Positions 15,907-26,931 of a DNA stretch of 64,000 nt are shown in pieces. The notes below the pieces were generated by a model. The model did no database searches, had not been told where the DNA came from, and worked only from the letters and a program-made list of their open reading frames with translations. The position numbers and the translations under genes were made by a program. The stretch lies in assembly GCA_964495375.1 (NCBI GenBank), contig CAZBWM010000034.1, positions 1-64,000 of the forward strand, read 5' to 3'. The stretch comes from JAIESQ01 sp964495375 (GTDB lineage: Bacteria > Planctomycetota > Planctomycetia > Pirellulales > JAEUIK01). The stretch's first letter is position 1, and the number at the start of each line of letters is the position of its first letter.

Positions 15907-18900
15907 GTGGTGTTGCGCATTCCAGGCTTTCGGCAAATTGCACTCGCGGTCACCATCGGTTGGATGGTCGCAGGGGCAATTGCGCAGGAAGCGGTGCCGG
16001 TCGCAGCGCCGGCAGCGCAAGCTCCCAGCGCGAACGAAGCAGCCGCAGGTGCGACCGAAAGTCCAGCCGCGAGCTCAAAGGCCGACAGCAAGGCTCAGCC
16101 CTCGGCAACCTCTGGCCCTGCCTTGGCAGAACGAGGCCCGTCGGTCTTCTTGATTCCCGATGCGGCGGGCGTGCTGCAGCCGGTGCTCAATCTTTCGCTC
16201 GACCGGCTCGAGCGACTGTTAGCGCTGGATCAGGCCAACAGCGAAGGGAAGCGGCCCGACTTCGCGCTTTCGCTGCTGGCCGAAGGAGAGGCGCGAGCCA
16301 ACGATGCGGAGCTCGATGTCACTGTCGATATCCGCGCGCTGAAGGGGGGCTGGATCGCCGTGCCACTGCGGCTCGATGAGGGACTGTTGCTCCCAGAGAG
16401 CGATCGTTACGAGGGGCCGGGGAGCGCCGTGTTGCTGCCGGCAGTTGGCGCCCGGGGTTACGTTTGCTGGCTGCGGGGTGATGCCGACGCCCAGCATCAG
16501 TTGAAACTGAAGTTGCGCGTGCCGATTGTGCAACGCTCGGGCGAAACTCAATTGCGGCTGATGTTGCCGCGTGCCAGTGCCGCGCAGCTCAAGCTGCATG
16601 TCGCCGGCGACCGCGTGCAGGGGCGCGCGACCGAACCCGCGGCGCTCGATGTCGAGCCGGTTGTCGAAGGGGGTGGCACCGATTTTCGTTTGTCGACGGC
16701 CGCGGAGCGCTTCGAATTGAGCTGGTCGCATGCCGACGACGGCAGTGTCGAAGACCGCCAGGCGCTCGAAGCGACGGGCGCTGTTTCCGTGCACATCGAT
16801 GGCCGCACCATTCGGACGCAGGCGCGGTTGTCGATTCAATCGCTGGTGGGAGAGTTTTCGCGCTGCCATGTGCGCTTGCCGGTCGGGGCTCAACTGGTCG
16901 CGGCCAGCGGAGGGCCAGGTTATACCGTGCAAGAGCTTCGCGCCAACGATCCGGATGCACCGGTTTGGGAAGCTAACAGCGCGCCGGGGAGCGTGGTTGC
17001 CGTGCGTTTCAGTCAGCCCGCCGAGCAAGCGGAGATCTTTCTCGAAACAGAGCGTCAGCTTGACGAGCAAACGGCGCTCGCGGATGTCGAGCTGGCCGGA
17101 TTCATGGTTCGGCAAGCGCGCCGCCAAGCCGGGCACCTGGCGTTGGCCGTCGAGGGAGATTGGCAGGTCGTCTGGCAGCGGCAACACCAGGTGCGGCGAA
17201 TCACCCCGGCCGAGTTACCCGAGGCTCTGGGAGCCGAGTCGTTGGTGGCCGCCTTTGAGTACTGGGCACAACCGTGCTCGTTGGTGTGCCGAATCGTACC
17301 GCGGACACCGCGTGTAACGGCCAGCGCCGCGAGCACCTTAACCGTTGAGCCCGACGGTGTCCGCCTGCAAGCTCGATTGAAGTACTCGGTGAGGGGCGCC
17401 CGGTTATTCGCCTTGGAATGCCGCGGGCTGGATCCCGCTTGGAAGATCGAGGAGATCGGCCCGGCGACGTTGGTCGATGTGGACAGTTTGTCTCCTGACG
17501 AACGTGATCCCCTGGTAGTTCCGCTGCTGAAGCCGGCACTGGGCGAGGTCGAGTTGACGATCGTGGCGCGGCGCACCAGGTTGGCGGACGGCAGCCCCTG
17601 GCGCGAAGTGCTTGTCGAGCCGGTCGCGACCGTGCTGCGGCCGGGAAGTCTCGTCGTGACGTCGGCCAATAACGTGCAGATCATTCCGCTGCCAGAGGAA
17701 CTGGTGGGGCTCACGCCGCAACCCCTGGCGTCGAACGACGGTTTGCCAGCGCTCGCGGGCGAGGAGCCTTTGAGCTATCGCGCGACGGGTCCGCTACCGC
17801 GATTCGTGGCTCGGTGCCGGCAGTTGCCGCGCGAGACCACGGCCCAGGTCGCGACGGTAGTCGAGTGCCGCCGATCGGAAGCTTCGGTCACACAGACGAC
17901 CGTGGTGCAAATCACACGCGAAGCGTCCGATCGCATCGACTTCGACGTGCCCGCGGCACTGAGCTCAATTGCCGGCAAAGAGGTGCTCGTCGACGGTAAT
18001 CCGGCATCCATCGTGGTCTCCGATCTGTCCGCTGAGTTAGGGGGGACACGCGAGCTCGCGCCCGATCCGCTGGGATTGGTGCGCGATCCGAGCCAGGTGG
18101 CGACGGGTGGCCGTGTGTGGACGCTGACGCTGCCGCAACCGCGGCTGGGACGCGTCGAAGTCGTGATTCGCTATCCCTTGGCGATGGCTGCTCCGCCGCC
18201 GGGTAAGGACGGAATGCTTGATGTGCAATTGCCGATGCCGCGCGTCGACCGCGTAACTCAAAATGCGGTGCGCCTGCTCGCCGAAGCAGGTCTTGAATTG
18301 CGCGGTGTTTCCGCCGACTGGCAGGTCGACAAGTCGGAATTGGCGGCTCGTGTCGATCGCGGCAACGGGCAACGTTTGCTGGCCGAGGGGGCCAAGAACC
18401 AACTTCCGCTGCGAATCACGGCGACGGGTAACGGGGCGGCCGACGCCCTCGTCGTCGAGCGGGCCTGGATTCAAACGTGGCACCTGGGGACCGATCGCCA
18501 GGATCGCGCGGTGTTCGAGCTGTTGACAGGACAATCCCGCGTCGAGTTCTTACTTCCCGCGGGCGCGGACGCCAAGAGTTTGCAGGTGCTTTTGGATGGC
18601 GCCCGAGTGGCGCCGACGCAAGGCACCGTGAACCGCATCGTGGTGCCGCTGGCGGTTTCCCGCGATCGGCGGCACGTAATTGAACTACAGTACCGTTGTC
18701 CGAACACGCTTTCGACTTGGGGCCACTTGGAGTTGACGCCGCCGAGCATTGTGCCGGAGTGCTGGGTACGGCAGGCCTATTGGCAGTTTGTGCTCGGCGA
18801 CCAGGAGCACCTGGCCTACCTGCCCGCGAACTGGGGTCCCGAGTTCCAATGGCGTTGGGCCGGACTTGGCTGGGAGCGTCGTTCGCGGCTCGACGACGAC

Positions 18901-19374
18901 GCTCTCGAACGCTGGAGCGGCGCTCACCACGAGCGCGACGCGCCGCAAGGTTATCACCGCTATCTCGCCAGCCGAGTGGGAGACTTGCAGCCCGTGGCCA
19001 TCGTGACGGCTCCGCGGTGGCTGATTGTGTTGTCGATGTCGGGCGCCACGTTGGTCGTCGGCTTGCTCTTGCTGTACGTGCCACGATTGCGCCGGCCGGA
19101 GTGGCTATTGGCGCTGGGCGCCGTTGCGACGGCGGCCTGTTTGTGGGACGTGCAGCTCGCCGTGTTGGCTGCTCAGGCCGGCAGCCTGGGCGTGCTGCTG
19201 AGCTTGCTGGCCGCCTGGTGGCACAGGCAAGCGCGCGGTCAGCGCCCCGTGCGGGTGATCGTCACGCGCTCCGGCAGTTCGCGGTTGGATCACGATTTGA
19301 CGCCGACGGCCTTCGCCATCGCGGGCACAGGATCGAATTCGTCGACGACTGCGGCTTCGGTGCCTGTCGAATGA
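15907..19374 (+). CDS. Giant exported membrane-anchored protein, one ectodomain unit
   Basis: The 1155-residue protein has a signal segment (residues about 2-26, FRQIALAVTIGWMVAGAIAQ), an Ala/Pro-rich linker, then SVFLIPDAAGVLQPVLNLSL and a long beta-rich ectodomain. A module at about 445-520 contains AFEYWAQPCSLVCRIVPRTP. Three membrane helices close the protein (about 1037-1105), followed by a short basic tail. No catalytic motif is visible. It ends in an ATGA overlap with the next gene, so the two are translationally coupled. Its domain pattern recurs twice in the neighbour, pointing to a shared cell-envelope role. Start is GTG, with a second GTG immediately after. Confidence 0.85.
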   Translation: MVLRIPGFRQIALAVTIGWMVAGAIAQEAVPVAAPAAQAPSANEAAAGATESPAASSKADSKAQPSATSGPALAERGPSVFLIPDAAGVLQPVLNLSLDRLERLLALDQANSEGKRPDFALSLLAEGEARANDAELDVTVDIRALKGGWIAVPLRLDEGLLLPESDRYEGPGSAVLLPAVGARGYVCWLRGDADAQHQLKLKLRVPIVQRSGETQLRLMLPRASAAQLKLHVAGDRVQGRATEPAALDVEPVVEGGGTDFRLSTAAERFELSWSHADDGSVEDRQALEATGAVSVHIDGRTIRTQARLSIQSLVGEFSRCHVRLPVGAQLVAASGGPGYTVQELRANDPDAPVWEANSAPGSVVAVRFSQPAEQAEIFLETERQLDEQTALADVELAGFMVRQARRQAGHLALAVEGDWQVVWQRQHQVRRITPAELPEALGAESLVAAFEYWAQPCSLVCRIVPRTPRVTASAASTLTVEPDGVRLQARLKYSVRGARLFALECRGLDPAWKIEEIGPATLVDVDSLSPDERDPLVVPLLKPALGEVELTIVARRTRLADGSPWREVLVEPVATVLRPGSLVVTSANNVQIIPLPEELVGLTPQPLASNDGLPALAGEEPLSYRATGPLPRFVARCRQLPRETTAQVATVVECRRSEASVTQTTVVQITREASDRIDFDVPAALSSIAGKEVLVDGNPASIVVSDLSAELGGTRELAPDPLGLVRDPSQVATGGRVWTLTLPQPRLGRVEVVIRYPLAMAAPPPGKDGMLDVQLPMPRVDRVTQNAVRLLAEAGLELRGVSADWQVDKSELAARVDRGNGQRLLAEGAKNQLPLRITATGNGAADALVVERAWIQTWHLGTDRQDRAVFELLTGQSRVEFLLPAGADAKSLQVLLDGARVAPTQGTVNRIVVPLAVSRDRRHVIELQYRCPNTLSTWGHLELTPPSIVPECWVRQAYWQFVLGDQEHLAYLPANWGPEFQWRWAGLGWERRSRLDDDALERWSGAHHERDAPQGYHRYLASRVGDLQPVAIVTAPRWLIVLSMSGATLVVGLLLLYVPRLRRPEWLLALGAVATAACLWDVQLAVLAAQAGSLGVLLSLLAAWWHRQARGQRPVRVIVTRSGSSRLDHDLTPTAFAIAGTGSNSSTTAASVPVE

Positions 19375-22300
19375 GTGGCGTCAGCAAGATTCATAGCTTC
19401 CGGAAAGCCTGCGCCGCGCTCATGCGGCGCGGGGTGATGCAAATCGTGTGGCTGGCGACGGTCGTCGTGGCAGGCGACTTGCCGGCAGCCGAGCCCGGGC
19501 CAGGCGGCGCGCAGGGGACGCTTGCCGAGCCAGCGCAACCGCGCGCCGTAGAAATCGCGCCGCGACTCGCGGACGGGCCGGACGGCGGTGCCCAATCTGT
19601 GCGCCCGCGGCTGGAATTCCGTCGCTTGCTGGTTCCGCACGATCGCCCCCTGGCGTGGCCGACGATGCGCGACACCTATCTACCGGTGCCAGCAGCGCGA
19701 TTCGAGCAATTGGCGGCCGAGCTTGCGAGTCGTCCACTGACAAGCGCGGAGTTGGCCGTGCATATTCGCAGCGCGGTCTACACAACGCGCGCCACCCGCA
19801 GTCCGGTACTGCAAGGTGAGGCGCGGCTGGTCGTCGAACAGCAGTCGACGGGCCGGGCCGTTTTGCGACTTGGCCAATGCAATCTCGCGATCCAGAACCT
19901 GCGGTGGGACCAAGGGGGGCCCCCTCCGGTCCTCGGACGATCGTCGACGGGTGAACCGGTCGTACTCGTCGACCGCAGTGGCGAGCTGCGATTCGATTGG
20001 TTGCTGCGCGGATCGAGCGTTGCGCCGGGTCACTGCGATTTCGCGCTCGCGCTGCCACCGGCGACCGCGAACCAGGTGTCGTGCCTGGTCGCGGATACTG
20101 AACGGATTGTCGCCCGCGAAGGTTTGACGGCGGCCGGCGACCGCGAGGGTGGCAGCGCGCGTTGGTGGCACGTGACGCTTGGATCTGGGCAAAGTCTGGC
20201 GTTGGCCGTGCGCGCCTCGCAAGATCCGTCTGCCTTGGCGACGACGCGCGTGCGACAGGCTCTCAAGTACGACGTAACCGGTCAGGGAATCGAGATCTCC
20301 GCGGATCTGGAGTACGAGCGTTATCAAGGCACCTTGGACACTTTTGAGTTCGTTGGCGATGTGGGATTCGAGTTAATCGAGGTGCGCATCGGCGCCGCGG
20401 CCGCGATCGTCGCGGCGTCCCCCGCGCGAGCCGACGGCACGGTTGTCTACACAGCGCACAGCCCCACGCCCGGCACCGCGGCTCGACAGCTCGTCAAAGT
20501 TACGGGCCAGGCGCAACTGGTTGGTGGCGCGCGGCCTTTGACGGCTGTTCGCCCGGCGGGCGCGGTGTGGCAATCTGGCCGAACGACACTAACCGTGAAG
20601 TCACCTTTGTGGCTCGAGTCGCTCGACCTGTCGAAGTGCCGCCAGGCTGGATTGGCGAGCCTACCGCCGCCAGCCCAAGGCGACGTTTATGAGTTCGAGT
20701 GGTTCGACGCGAGCGCGACCATCACGGCGAGCATCGTTCCGCGACCTGCGCGGTGGCAAGCTGCGATCGGGACGCGGCTCGACTTCAAGGACGGAGAAAT
20801 CGCCGGGCGCAGCGAGCTGGCGTTACAGGCCGAGTCGGGCGAAACATTCACGATTGCCGCCCTGATCGAGCCGGCGTGGATGATCGACACGGTCGAAGCA
20901 GTGCCCAGCGAGGCCTTGGCCGATTGGTCGGTCGATCCGCAGCCCAGCGGCGACCACCAATTGACAGTTCGGTTAGCGCGTCCGCTGCGAGCCGAGCAGG
21001 CGTTGTCGCTGGTCGTCCATGGGCGGCGGCCGCGCTGGCCCGTGGATCAGGAATTTCCAGCGGAGGAACTGGGGATGCTGTCGTTGCCGCCCGAACAGAG
21101 CCGGACGTCGCTGTTTAATCTGCAAGCCGCCGCTCCGTGGCGCCTGGACCTGGGGCGCGATCCGTCAGTCTTGCGAGTCGATTCCACGAAACTGACGGCG
21201 CAGCAGTTGGAGCTCGTCGCCGGTGGTCCGGAGAGTCTGCTCGTGGCTTTGAACGCCGACAACGCCGAGACGCCGCTCGCGCTGCGCGCGGATCGGCCGG
21301 GCATGACGTCCGACATTCGCGTGTCCGTGACCTTGGGAGAGGGGCAAATCAGCGAACGCTACGAAGTTGCCTGCGTGCCCCAACAGACGCGTGTGCGGAA
21401 AGTCTGGGTGCGCTTCTCACAACCGCGCGTCGAACCACCCGCCTGGCGAGCGGAGAACGTCGACGGTGATCCCTTGGCAGCTCGTCTACTCGAGCAGGAT
21501 GAGCAGCGTCGCCTCGAGCTACCGCCGGGGGGCGAAGTCTGGGAGATCACGCTGCCGCGCGCCACTAGCGCGCCCTTCAAGTTGTTCGGAGCCCGACGGA
21601 GTAGCTTAAGCGCCGTGAACCCGATCAGCTTGTTGTCGTTGCCCGAGGCGGACCAGCAGATCGGTCGAATCGATGTGAAATTATTGGATGGCGCCGACCT
21701 GGAAATTTCGGCGCCGCGGCTACGTGGGCTGTCACTCGAAGGCCGGGGAGCTAGTCGGGCCGCGGATGTTGTCGCCGCGTACGCCTACGACCCACGCGTC
21801 GATGCCGACCCGACGGCGGCGCCTGCGATCACACTGCTACGGAAGGACTCGGCCGGCCTGCATGCCAGCGCCGTGATCTGGGATGCACACGTGGATTCGA
21901 CGGTGGCGGCCGATGGCGCGGCCAACCATACAGCTACCTATCAGTTGGAGCTGGCCGCGCTCAATCAACTGAAGCTGCGACTCCCCGCCGATGTGGAAGC
22001 AATGGACGTACGGATTGACGGCCGACAGCAACCTGTGAAGTTAGTAAGCTCGCAGGAACTGCTGGTTGCGCTACCGGCCGACGCCCGGTATGTCACGCTC
22101 GTCGTGGAGTTGCGATCGCGCCAGCAGCTCCCCTTGAGATTTTGGTCACGTTGCGCGTTTCCGCTGCCGCTGCCGGTCGGTGACGACATCCCCATGCTGG
22201 CGCCGCGCTGGTCGATGACGCTGCCGGCGGGGCTGGCGATCGTGGGCGCCGGTCGGCCTGGGGACCGGAGCGGGAACGTCGCCGTCGGCTGGCGTGAGCG

Positions 22301-25300
22301 ACTCTTTGGCGATCTCGCTCGAAAGCCTGATTCAGGCTTTGCCAGCCGCGAAGTCTCGGCCGTCGGCGATCAGGTGGTCGACATCCAATCAGTGGGTGAC
22401 GTGGCCGGGTCCGAAGCGCACGTTGTGCTTGCCAATTGGTCGACCTTGCGCGTGCTGGGCTGGGGAGTGTTTTGGATTTCAGTCGCGGTGGTGTGGTGGC
22501 GCCAGCCGAGCGGTCGTTGGTGCATGGCGTGCTGTTGCGCGGCTGCGGCCCTCGCCCTTGTCTTGCCGAATCCCTATTGGTTGCTGGCAAATCGGATCTG
22601 GATCGGCCTGCTGGTCGGCTTGGTAAGCGGCCAACTGCTGACGAGTCTGGCCGCCGACAGGCAGCCGCCAATGCCCGAACGCCCACACCCGACGCTGTTG
22701 GCCGGCGCGAAGTTCGTGCTGTGGTTGGCGCTGGCGGCCGGCGCCGCGCTGGCCACACAACGCACGGTCGCGGCCGCCGAGGCGGCGTTTGGCGAAATAC
22801 CTCAGGTGCTGATCCCTGCGCGCAACGGCAAGGAGCCGACCGGAGACCGATATCTCGTCCCCGAGGTTTTATGGCGGGAAATGCAGCGCGCCGCGGCGGA
22901 GCTTGCTCGGCAACCTCAGGGCTGGCTCTTGGCCGAAGGGGACTACCGAGTGGCGCTGGAGTGGGCGCGCAACGGGACGAGCCTGCGCGTGGCGCGGCTC
23001 GTGGCCTCGTACGATTTACATGTCTTCTCGGGCAATGCTCGGATCGTAATTCCCTTTGGCGAGGAGTCAGCCGAGGGGGCAATCGTGTCACGGCTCGATG
23101 GTCAACGAATTGTCGCACAACCAGCCACGGGTGCAGGCGGAGTGGAGTTCGTCGTCGTGGAAGCGGGAGTCTATCGTCTTGAACTGCAATTCGAACCGCC
23201 GGCCGATGGCGACGTCAAAGCGGGCTTAAGCTTCCGCGTGCCCGGTTTGCCGCACGCCCGCGCGCGCGTGGAGTTGCCGCCCGATGCACCGCCGCTCGAG
23301 TTGATCACGGCCACGGGACCCGTCACGTCGGGGGCCGGACAACAATTGCTCACAGGGCAGCTCGGTACACTCGAGCGCGTTGAGCTGCGCTGGCCCGAAA
23401 ACCCGTCAGCAATGGGTGAGCGAGCCATAGCCGATCTCGAGCAGCTCACCTCAGTGACGATGCAGCCGGGGGCGGTTGTCGTGCAAGTACGTTTTCGTCG
23501 CGCCGAGGCGACGGGTTCGCAGACATTGCAACTCGAGACTTCGGACGATCTGCGTCCGTTACCCGCCAGCGATGAGGCACGGCCGGCGACGAGTGTCGAA
23601 CGGACGACGCGGTCGCGCCAGGTGCTGACGTTGCCTTTGGTTGTTGGCCCGGACGGCGTTGCCCAGGCCGAGGTCACGTTGCTGGCCGAACGCGCATCGG
23701 GAGTCGGCCAGTTCGCCGCGCCTTGGATTAAGCCACTGGGGGGACGCGTCTCGCGGCACTGGCTGGCGGTCTCGGCAACCAATGGCCTGGAGCTCGGCGA
23801 GCAAGCGATCGAGCCGTTCGAAGCCGCTGGAGCGGAAGAGTTTGTTGCCGTGTGGGGAGCGATGTACCCCGCGCCATCCCACGTTTATGTGCATAGTGGC
23901 AACCACGACACAAATTGGCTGATTTCGAGCCGACCGCGCGCGGCTCAAGTTGCGGGGCGAGCGACGTTGAGTTGCCAATACGCTCGCAGCCGTCTGCGGC
24001 TGAGTTATTCCGCACAACTTCAGACGACCGGCGGATCGCTATTCCGGCATCAAGTCGAGGTTCCGCCCGGTTTGCATATCGAGACGCTGTCGGTCACGGT
24101 GGGTCGCGCACCGCGCCGCGCGCGGTGGGCACTCGACGAACGGGGTCGCTTGACGATTTTTCTCGCCGCGCCGTTGTCGGGTGGACACGAGTTATCGTTC
24201 GTCGGCACGCTCCCACTGCCAGGCACCGGCGAACAGGCGGTGCCGGTTGTGCGCTTGGCCAGCGCTGCGCTCACCAGCAGCGAGCTAAGCATTTGGCGAC
24301 ATTCGTCCGTGCTGGTCTCGGTGACGCCGCAACGGGGGCTGCGGCCCTTGACCGGCGTGACTACCGCAAGCGCGCCGGTCGAGGCGCGCGAGGTCGCCCG
24401 CTTCGAGGTTGTCGACACCCAGTACGAAGCACAGCTCGCGGTCGAGGCCAATCGACCCGAGGTCAAGCTGACCACCGCGACGGTCATGGACCGCGAAGCA
24501 AGCAATTGGCGCGTGCGCTGGCACGCCCACTACGAAGTCGCAGGGGGCACCCTCGATCGCCTGCGCGTTTGGCTTCCGCCCGAAGTCGGCGAAGCGATTG
24601 AAGTGAACCCGCCCGGCCAGACGTCCATCACACCAATTCCGGGCGAGCGGCGCCGCCTATTGACGGTCGCGCCGGCTGAGCCGGTGCGCGGAAAGTACGT
24701 CGTGGAGTTGCGAGCCAGTGTCGCGCCGCGGTCGGGTCGGCAAGTTGCCGCGCCCCACATCGAGTCGGCCGATACCGCGCGCGAAGAGCGGTACCTTGTG
24801 CTCCCTGGCCGAGCGGGAGGGCAAGGTGTCGCGTGGCAAACGCGTGGGCTGGCACGCGCCGAGCTTCCGTCCGGTCTCGCCCAGGTGGGAGCAGTCGACG
24901 GCGGTAGCGCAGCGGTCGCGCACGGAATTCTGGCGAACGACTTCGAGGCCGTGGTGCAAGAAGCCGTCGATGGCGGAGATTCACAAGTCCGGCTGGCCGA
25001 TTTTACCATCGAACTCTTGCCCGATGGACGTTGGCAGGGGCTCGCGGCGTTCGATCTCGATCCGGCCGATCGCAAGTATTTGCCGCTGACGGTGCCGGGC
25101 GACTGCGAGTTAGTGCAGACCTGGGTCGAGCAGGTACCCGGCTGTCTCGTACCCAACGGCCTGGGCAACTATCGGTTGCTCCTGCATACGGCGCAGATCC
25201 CGCAGCGCGTCGAAGTGTTGTTTCGTAGCCGGGTCGCTGCTGGGACACGATCGCGGCACGCGAGTTTTGTCGTCCCCTGGCCCGGCGACTTGCCGATCGA

Positions 25301-26081
25301 GCGTTCGCTATGGCGCGTTGGCAGGCCATGGGCGACTGACAACCCGTTTCGACCGGGTCGCAATCACCTGGGCGCCTCACGGTACGAGATCATCCGGTCC
25401 GCGAGCCTCAGCGGAGTCGTCGATACGCTTTGCGACGCGCTTAATCCGCCGCTAGAGGCCGACCTGGTGCGCGCCGCCGAGAGTTGGCTCGGGCGTTTGC
25501 GATCCGCACGTGCGACCCTCCAGGCGTTGCTCGATCAGACGCCCACGGACCAGCACGAGGCCATACTTTCACAGCTCGAAGCCCTGGATCAGGCCAGCGC
25601 GCGATTACAACGACGCCTTCCCGATTCGGTCGCGACGACCACGCGCGAAATGTCGCGGACGGGGGACGACCGCCAGCCCCTGGCCGCCGCCTCGCCAATC
25701 GTTCCGCCAGCGACCGCGGCGTGGCTGCGAGACCCCTCGGCGCCGGCTCACAATGCGGCCGATCTGCGGGCAGTCTTCCAAGGGGGGCAGCCGCGGTTCG
25801 ATTTCGAGCTGCAGCGACGGCCCGGTGGCCAGCGGGCTGTGACCTGGGCCTTGGCCGCGGTGTGCGTCCTGCTGATCCCAGTGGCGCTTGGCAGTGCCCT
25901 TTGTCGGGCCTGGGGTGCCTGGCTCGTGGCGCGTCCGCCCGCCCTGGGAATGATCGCGGGCGCGATCTGGGCACTTTGGCTAGCGTGGCCGTTCTTGGGA
26001 ATCGCGCTGGTCGCGGTCAGCCTGTCGATATGGAGCGGAGTCGGGCGCTGGTTCGGCAGCGCACGATCGGTCGGCCAGTAG
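19371..26081 (+). CDS. Giant membrane protein with two fused ectodomain units
   Basis: The start is the ATG that overlaps the previous stop (ATGA); the frame is open further upstream but lies inside the preceding gene. The 2236 residues divide in two. The first half has a signal-like helix (about 20-37), LLVPHDRPLAWPTMRDTYL, a beta-rich ectodomain with YEFEWFDASATITASIVPRP (about 440) and membrane helices at about 1023-1090. A further hydrophobic stretch at about 1112-1130 ending ATQRTVAAAEA looks like an internal signal peptide. The second half repeats the scheme: IPQVLIPARNGKEP, a module starting ARFEVVDTQYEAQL (about 1675), and helices at about 2157-2230. No enzyme motif is seen; the function is unknown. 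Confidence 0.87.
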   Translation: MSGVSKIHSFRKACAALMRRGVMQIVWLATVVVAGDLPAAEPGPGGAQGTLAEPAQPRAVEIAPRLADGPDGGAQSVRPRLEFRRLLVPHDRPLAWPTMRDTYLPVPAARFEQLAAELASRPLTSAELAVHIRSAVYTTRATRSPVLQGEARLVVEQQSTGRAVLRLGQCNLAIQNLRWDQGGPPPVLGRSSTGEPVVLVDRSGELRFDWLLRGSSVAPGHCDFALALPPATANQVSCLVADTERIVAREGLTAAGDREGGSARWWHVTLGSGQSLALAVRASQDPSALATTRVRQALKYDVTGQGIEISADLEYERYQGTLDTFEFVGDVGFELIEVRIGAAAAIVAASPARADGTVVYTAHSPTPGTAARQLVKVTGQAQLVGGARPLTAVRPAGAVWQSGRTTLTVKSPLWLESLDLSKCRQAGLASLPPPAQGDVYEFEWFDASATITASIVPRPARWQAAIGTRLDFKDGEIAGRSELALQAESGETFTIAALIEPAWMIDTVEAVPSEALADWSVDPQPSGDHQLTVRLARPLRAEQALSLVVHGRRPRWPVDQEFPAEELGMLSLPPEQSRTSLFNLQAAAPWRLDLGRDPSVLRVDSTKLTAQQLELVAGGPESLLVALNADNAETPLALRADRPGMTSDIRVSVTLGEGQISERYEVACVPQQTRVRKVWVRFSQPRVEPPAWRAENVDGDPLAARLLEQDEQRRLELPPGGEVWEITLPRATSAPFKLFGARRSSLSAVNPISLLSLPEADQQIGRIDVKLLDGADLEISAPRLRGLSLEGRGASRAADVVAAYAYDPRVDADPTAAPAITLLRKDSAGLHASAVIWDAHVDSTVAADGAANHTATYQLELAALNQLKLRLPADVEAMDVRIDGRQQPVKLVSSQELLVALPADARYVTLVVELRSRQQLPLRFWSRCAFPLPLPVGDDIPMLAPRWSMTLPAGLAIVGAGRPGDRSGNVAVGWRERLFGDLARKPDSGFASREVSAVGDQVVDIQSVGDVAGSEAHVVLANWSTLRVLGWGVFWISVAVVWWRQPSGRWCMACCCAAAALALVLPNPYWLLANRIWIGLLVGLVSGQLLTSLAADRQPPMPERPHPTLLAGAKFVLWLALAAGAALATQRTVAAAEAAFGEIPQVLIPARNGKEPTGDRYLVPEVLWREMQRAAAELARQPQGWLLAEGDYRVALEWARNGTSLRVARLVASYDLHVFSGNARIVIPFGEESAEGAIVSRLDGQRIVAQPATGAGGVEFVVVEAGVYRLELQFEPPADGDVKAGLSFRVPGLPHARARVELPPDAPPLELITATGPVTSGAGQQLLTGQLGTLERVELRWPENPSAMGERAIADLEQLTSVTMQPGAVVVQVRFRRAEATGSQTLQLETSDDLRPLPASDEARPATSVERTTRSRQVLTLPLVVGPDGVAQAEVTLLAERASGVGQFAAPWIKPLGGRVSRHWLAVSATNGLELGEQAIEPFEAAGAEEFVAVWGAMYPAPSHVYVHSGNHDTNWLISSRPRAAQVAGRATLSCQYARSRLRLSYSAQLQTTGGSLFRHQVEVPPGLHIETLSVTVGRAPRRARWALDERGRLTIFLAAPLSGGHELSFVGTLPLPGTGEQAVPVVRLASAALTSSELSIWRHSSVLVSVTPQRGLRPLTGVTTASAPVEAREVARFEVVDTQYEAQLAVEANRPEVKLTTATVMDREASNWRVRWHAHYEVAGGTLDRLRVWLPPEVGEAIEVNPPGQTSITPIPGERRRLLTVAPAEPVRGKYVVELRASVAPRSGRQVAAPHIESADTAREERYLVLPGRAGGQGVAWQTRGLARAELPSGLAQVGAVDGGSAAVAHGILANDFEAVVQEAVDGGDSQVRLADFTIELLPDGRWQGLAAFDLDPADRKYLPLTVPGDCELVQTWVEQVPGCLVPNGLGNYRLLLHTAQIPQRVEVLFRSRVAAGTRSRHASFVVPWPGDLPIERSLWRVGRPWATDNPFRPGRNHLGASRYEIIRSASLSGVVDTLCDALNPPLEADLVRAAESWLGRLRSARATLQALLDQTPTDQHEAILSQLEALDQASARLQRRLPDSVATTTREMSRTGDDRQPLAAASPIVPPATAAWLRDPSAPAHNAADLRAVFQGGQPRFDFELQRRPGGQRAVTWALAAVCVLLIPVALGSALCRAWGAWLVARPPALGMIAGAIWALWLAWPFLGIALVAVSLSIWSGVGRWFGSARSVGQ

Positions 26082-26412
26082 GTCGCTGGATTGCGCCGCG
26101 CTTGTGCAGTTCGCCTATTCGGCCGGCAAGGGGCGTTTTTTTTGAGCCCCGCGAGGTCACGACGTGGCGTTCGGCGGTGGGGCAACCTCGGCCGAAAAGC
26201 GACCTTTGCAGGGGCCTTTCGATCTGTTAATTTCTCGCCGCGCGGACAACCTAGCCCGAATGCCGATCGCCACCGAGAAGGGTTCTCGGCTCGGCGGTTG
26301 GTCTGAAGATACAGCGATTGGCTTGGCGTCGCCGCGGCCGCAGGATGGCGGCCTCGTGCCAGGCGAAGACGAAATCGGCTCGCGCCACGCCCGACAGGCA
26401 AGGAGGCCTTCG
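26082..26412 (+). other. Gap between the giant membrane gene and rimI
   Basis: Of these 331 bases only a ggggc-T8-containing-gcccc hairpin (26130-26150) stands out; its T run is in the loop, so it is not a convincing terminator. The rimI frame stays open through most of the gap, but the strong ribosome-binding site at 26401 places the start later. Confidence 0.5.

Positions 26413-26931
<519 letters not shown>

Noticed and set aside
18696..19370. Upstream extension of the 2236-aa giant protein
   Set aside because: The extension overlaps the preceding gene in another frame and lacks a signal peptide; the ATGA overlap at 19371 gives a sensible start.
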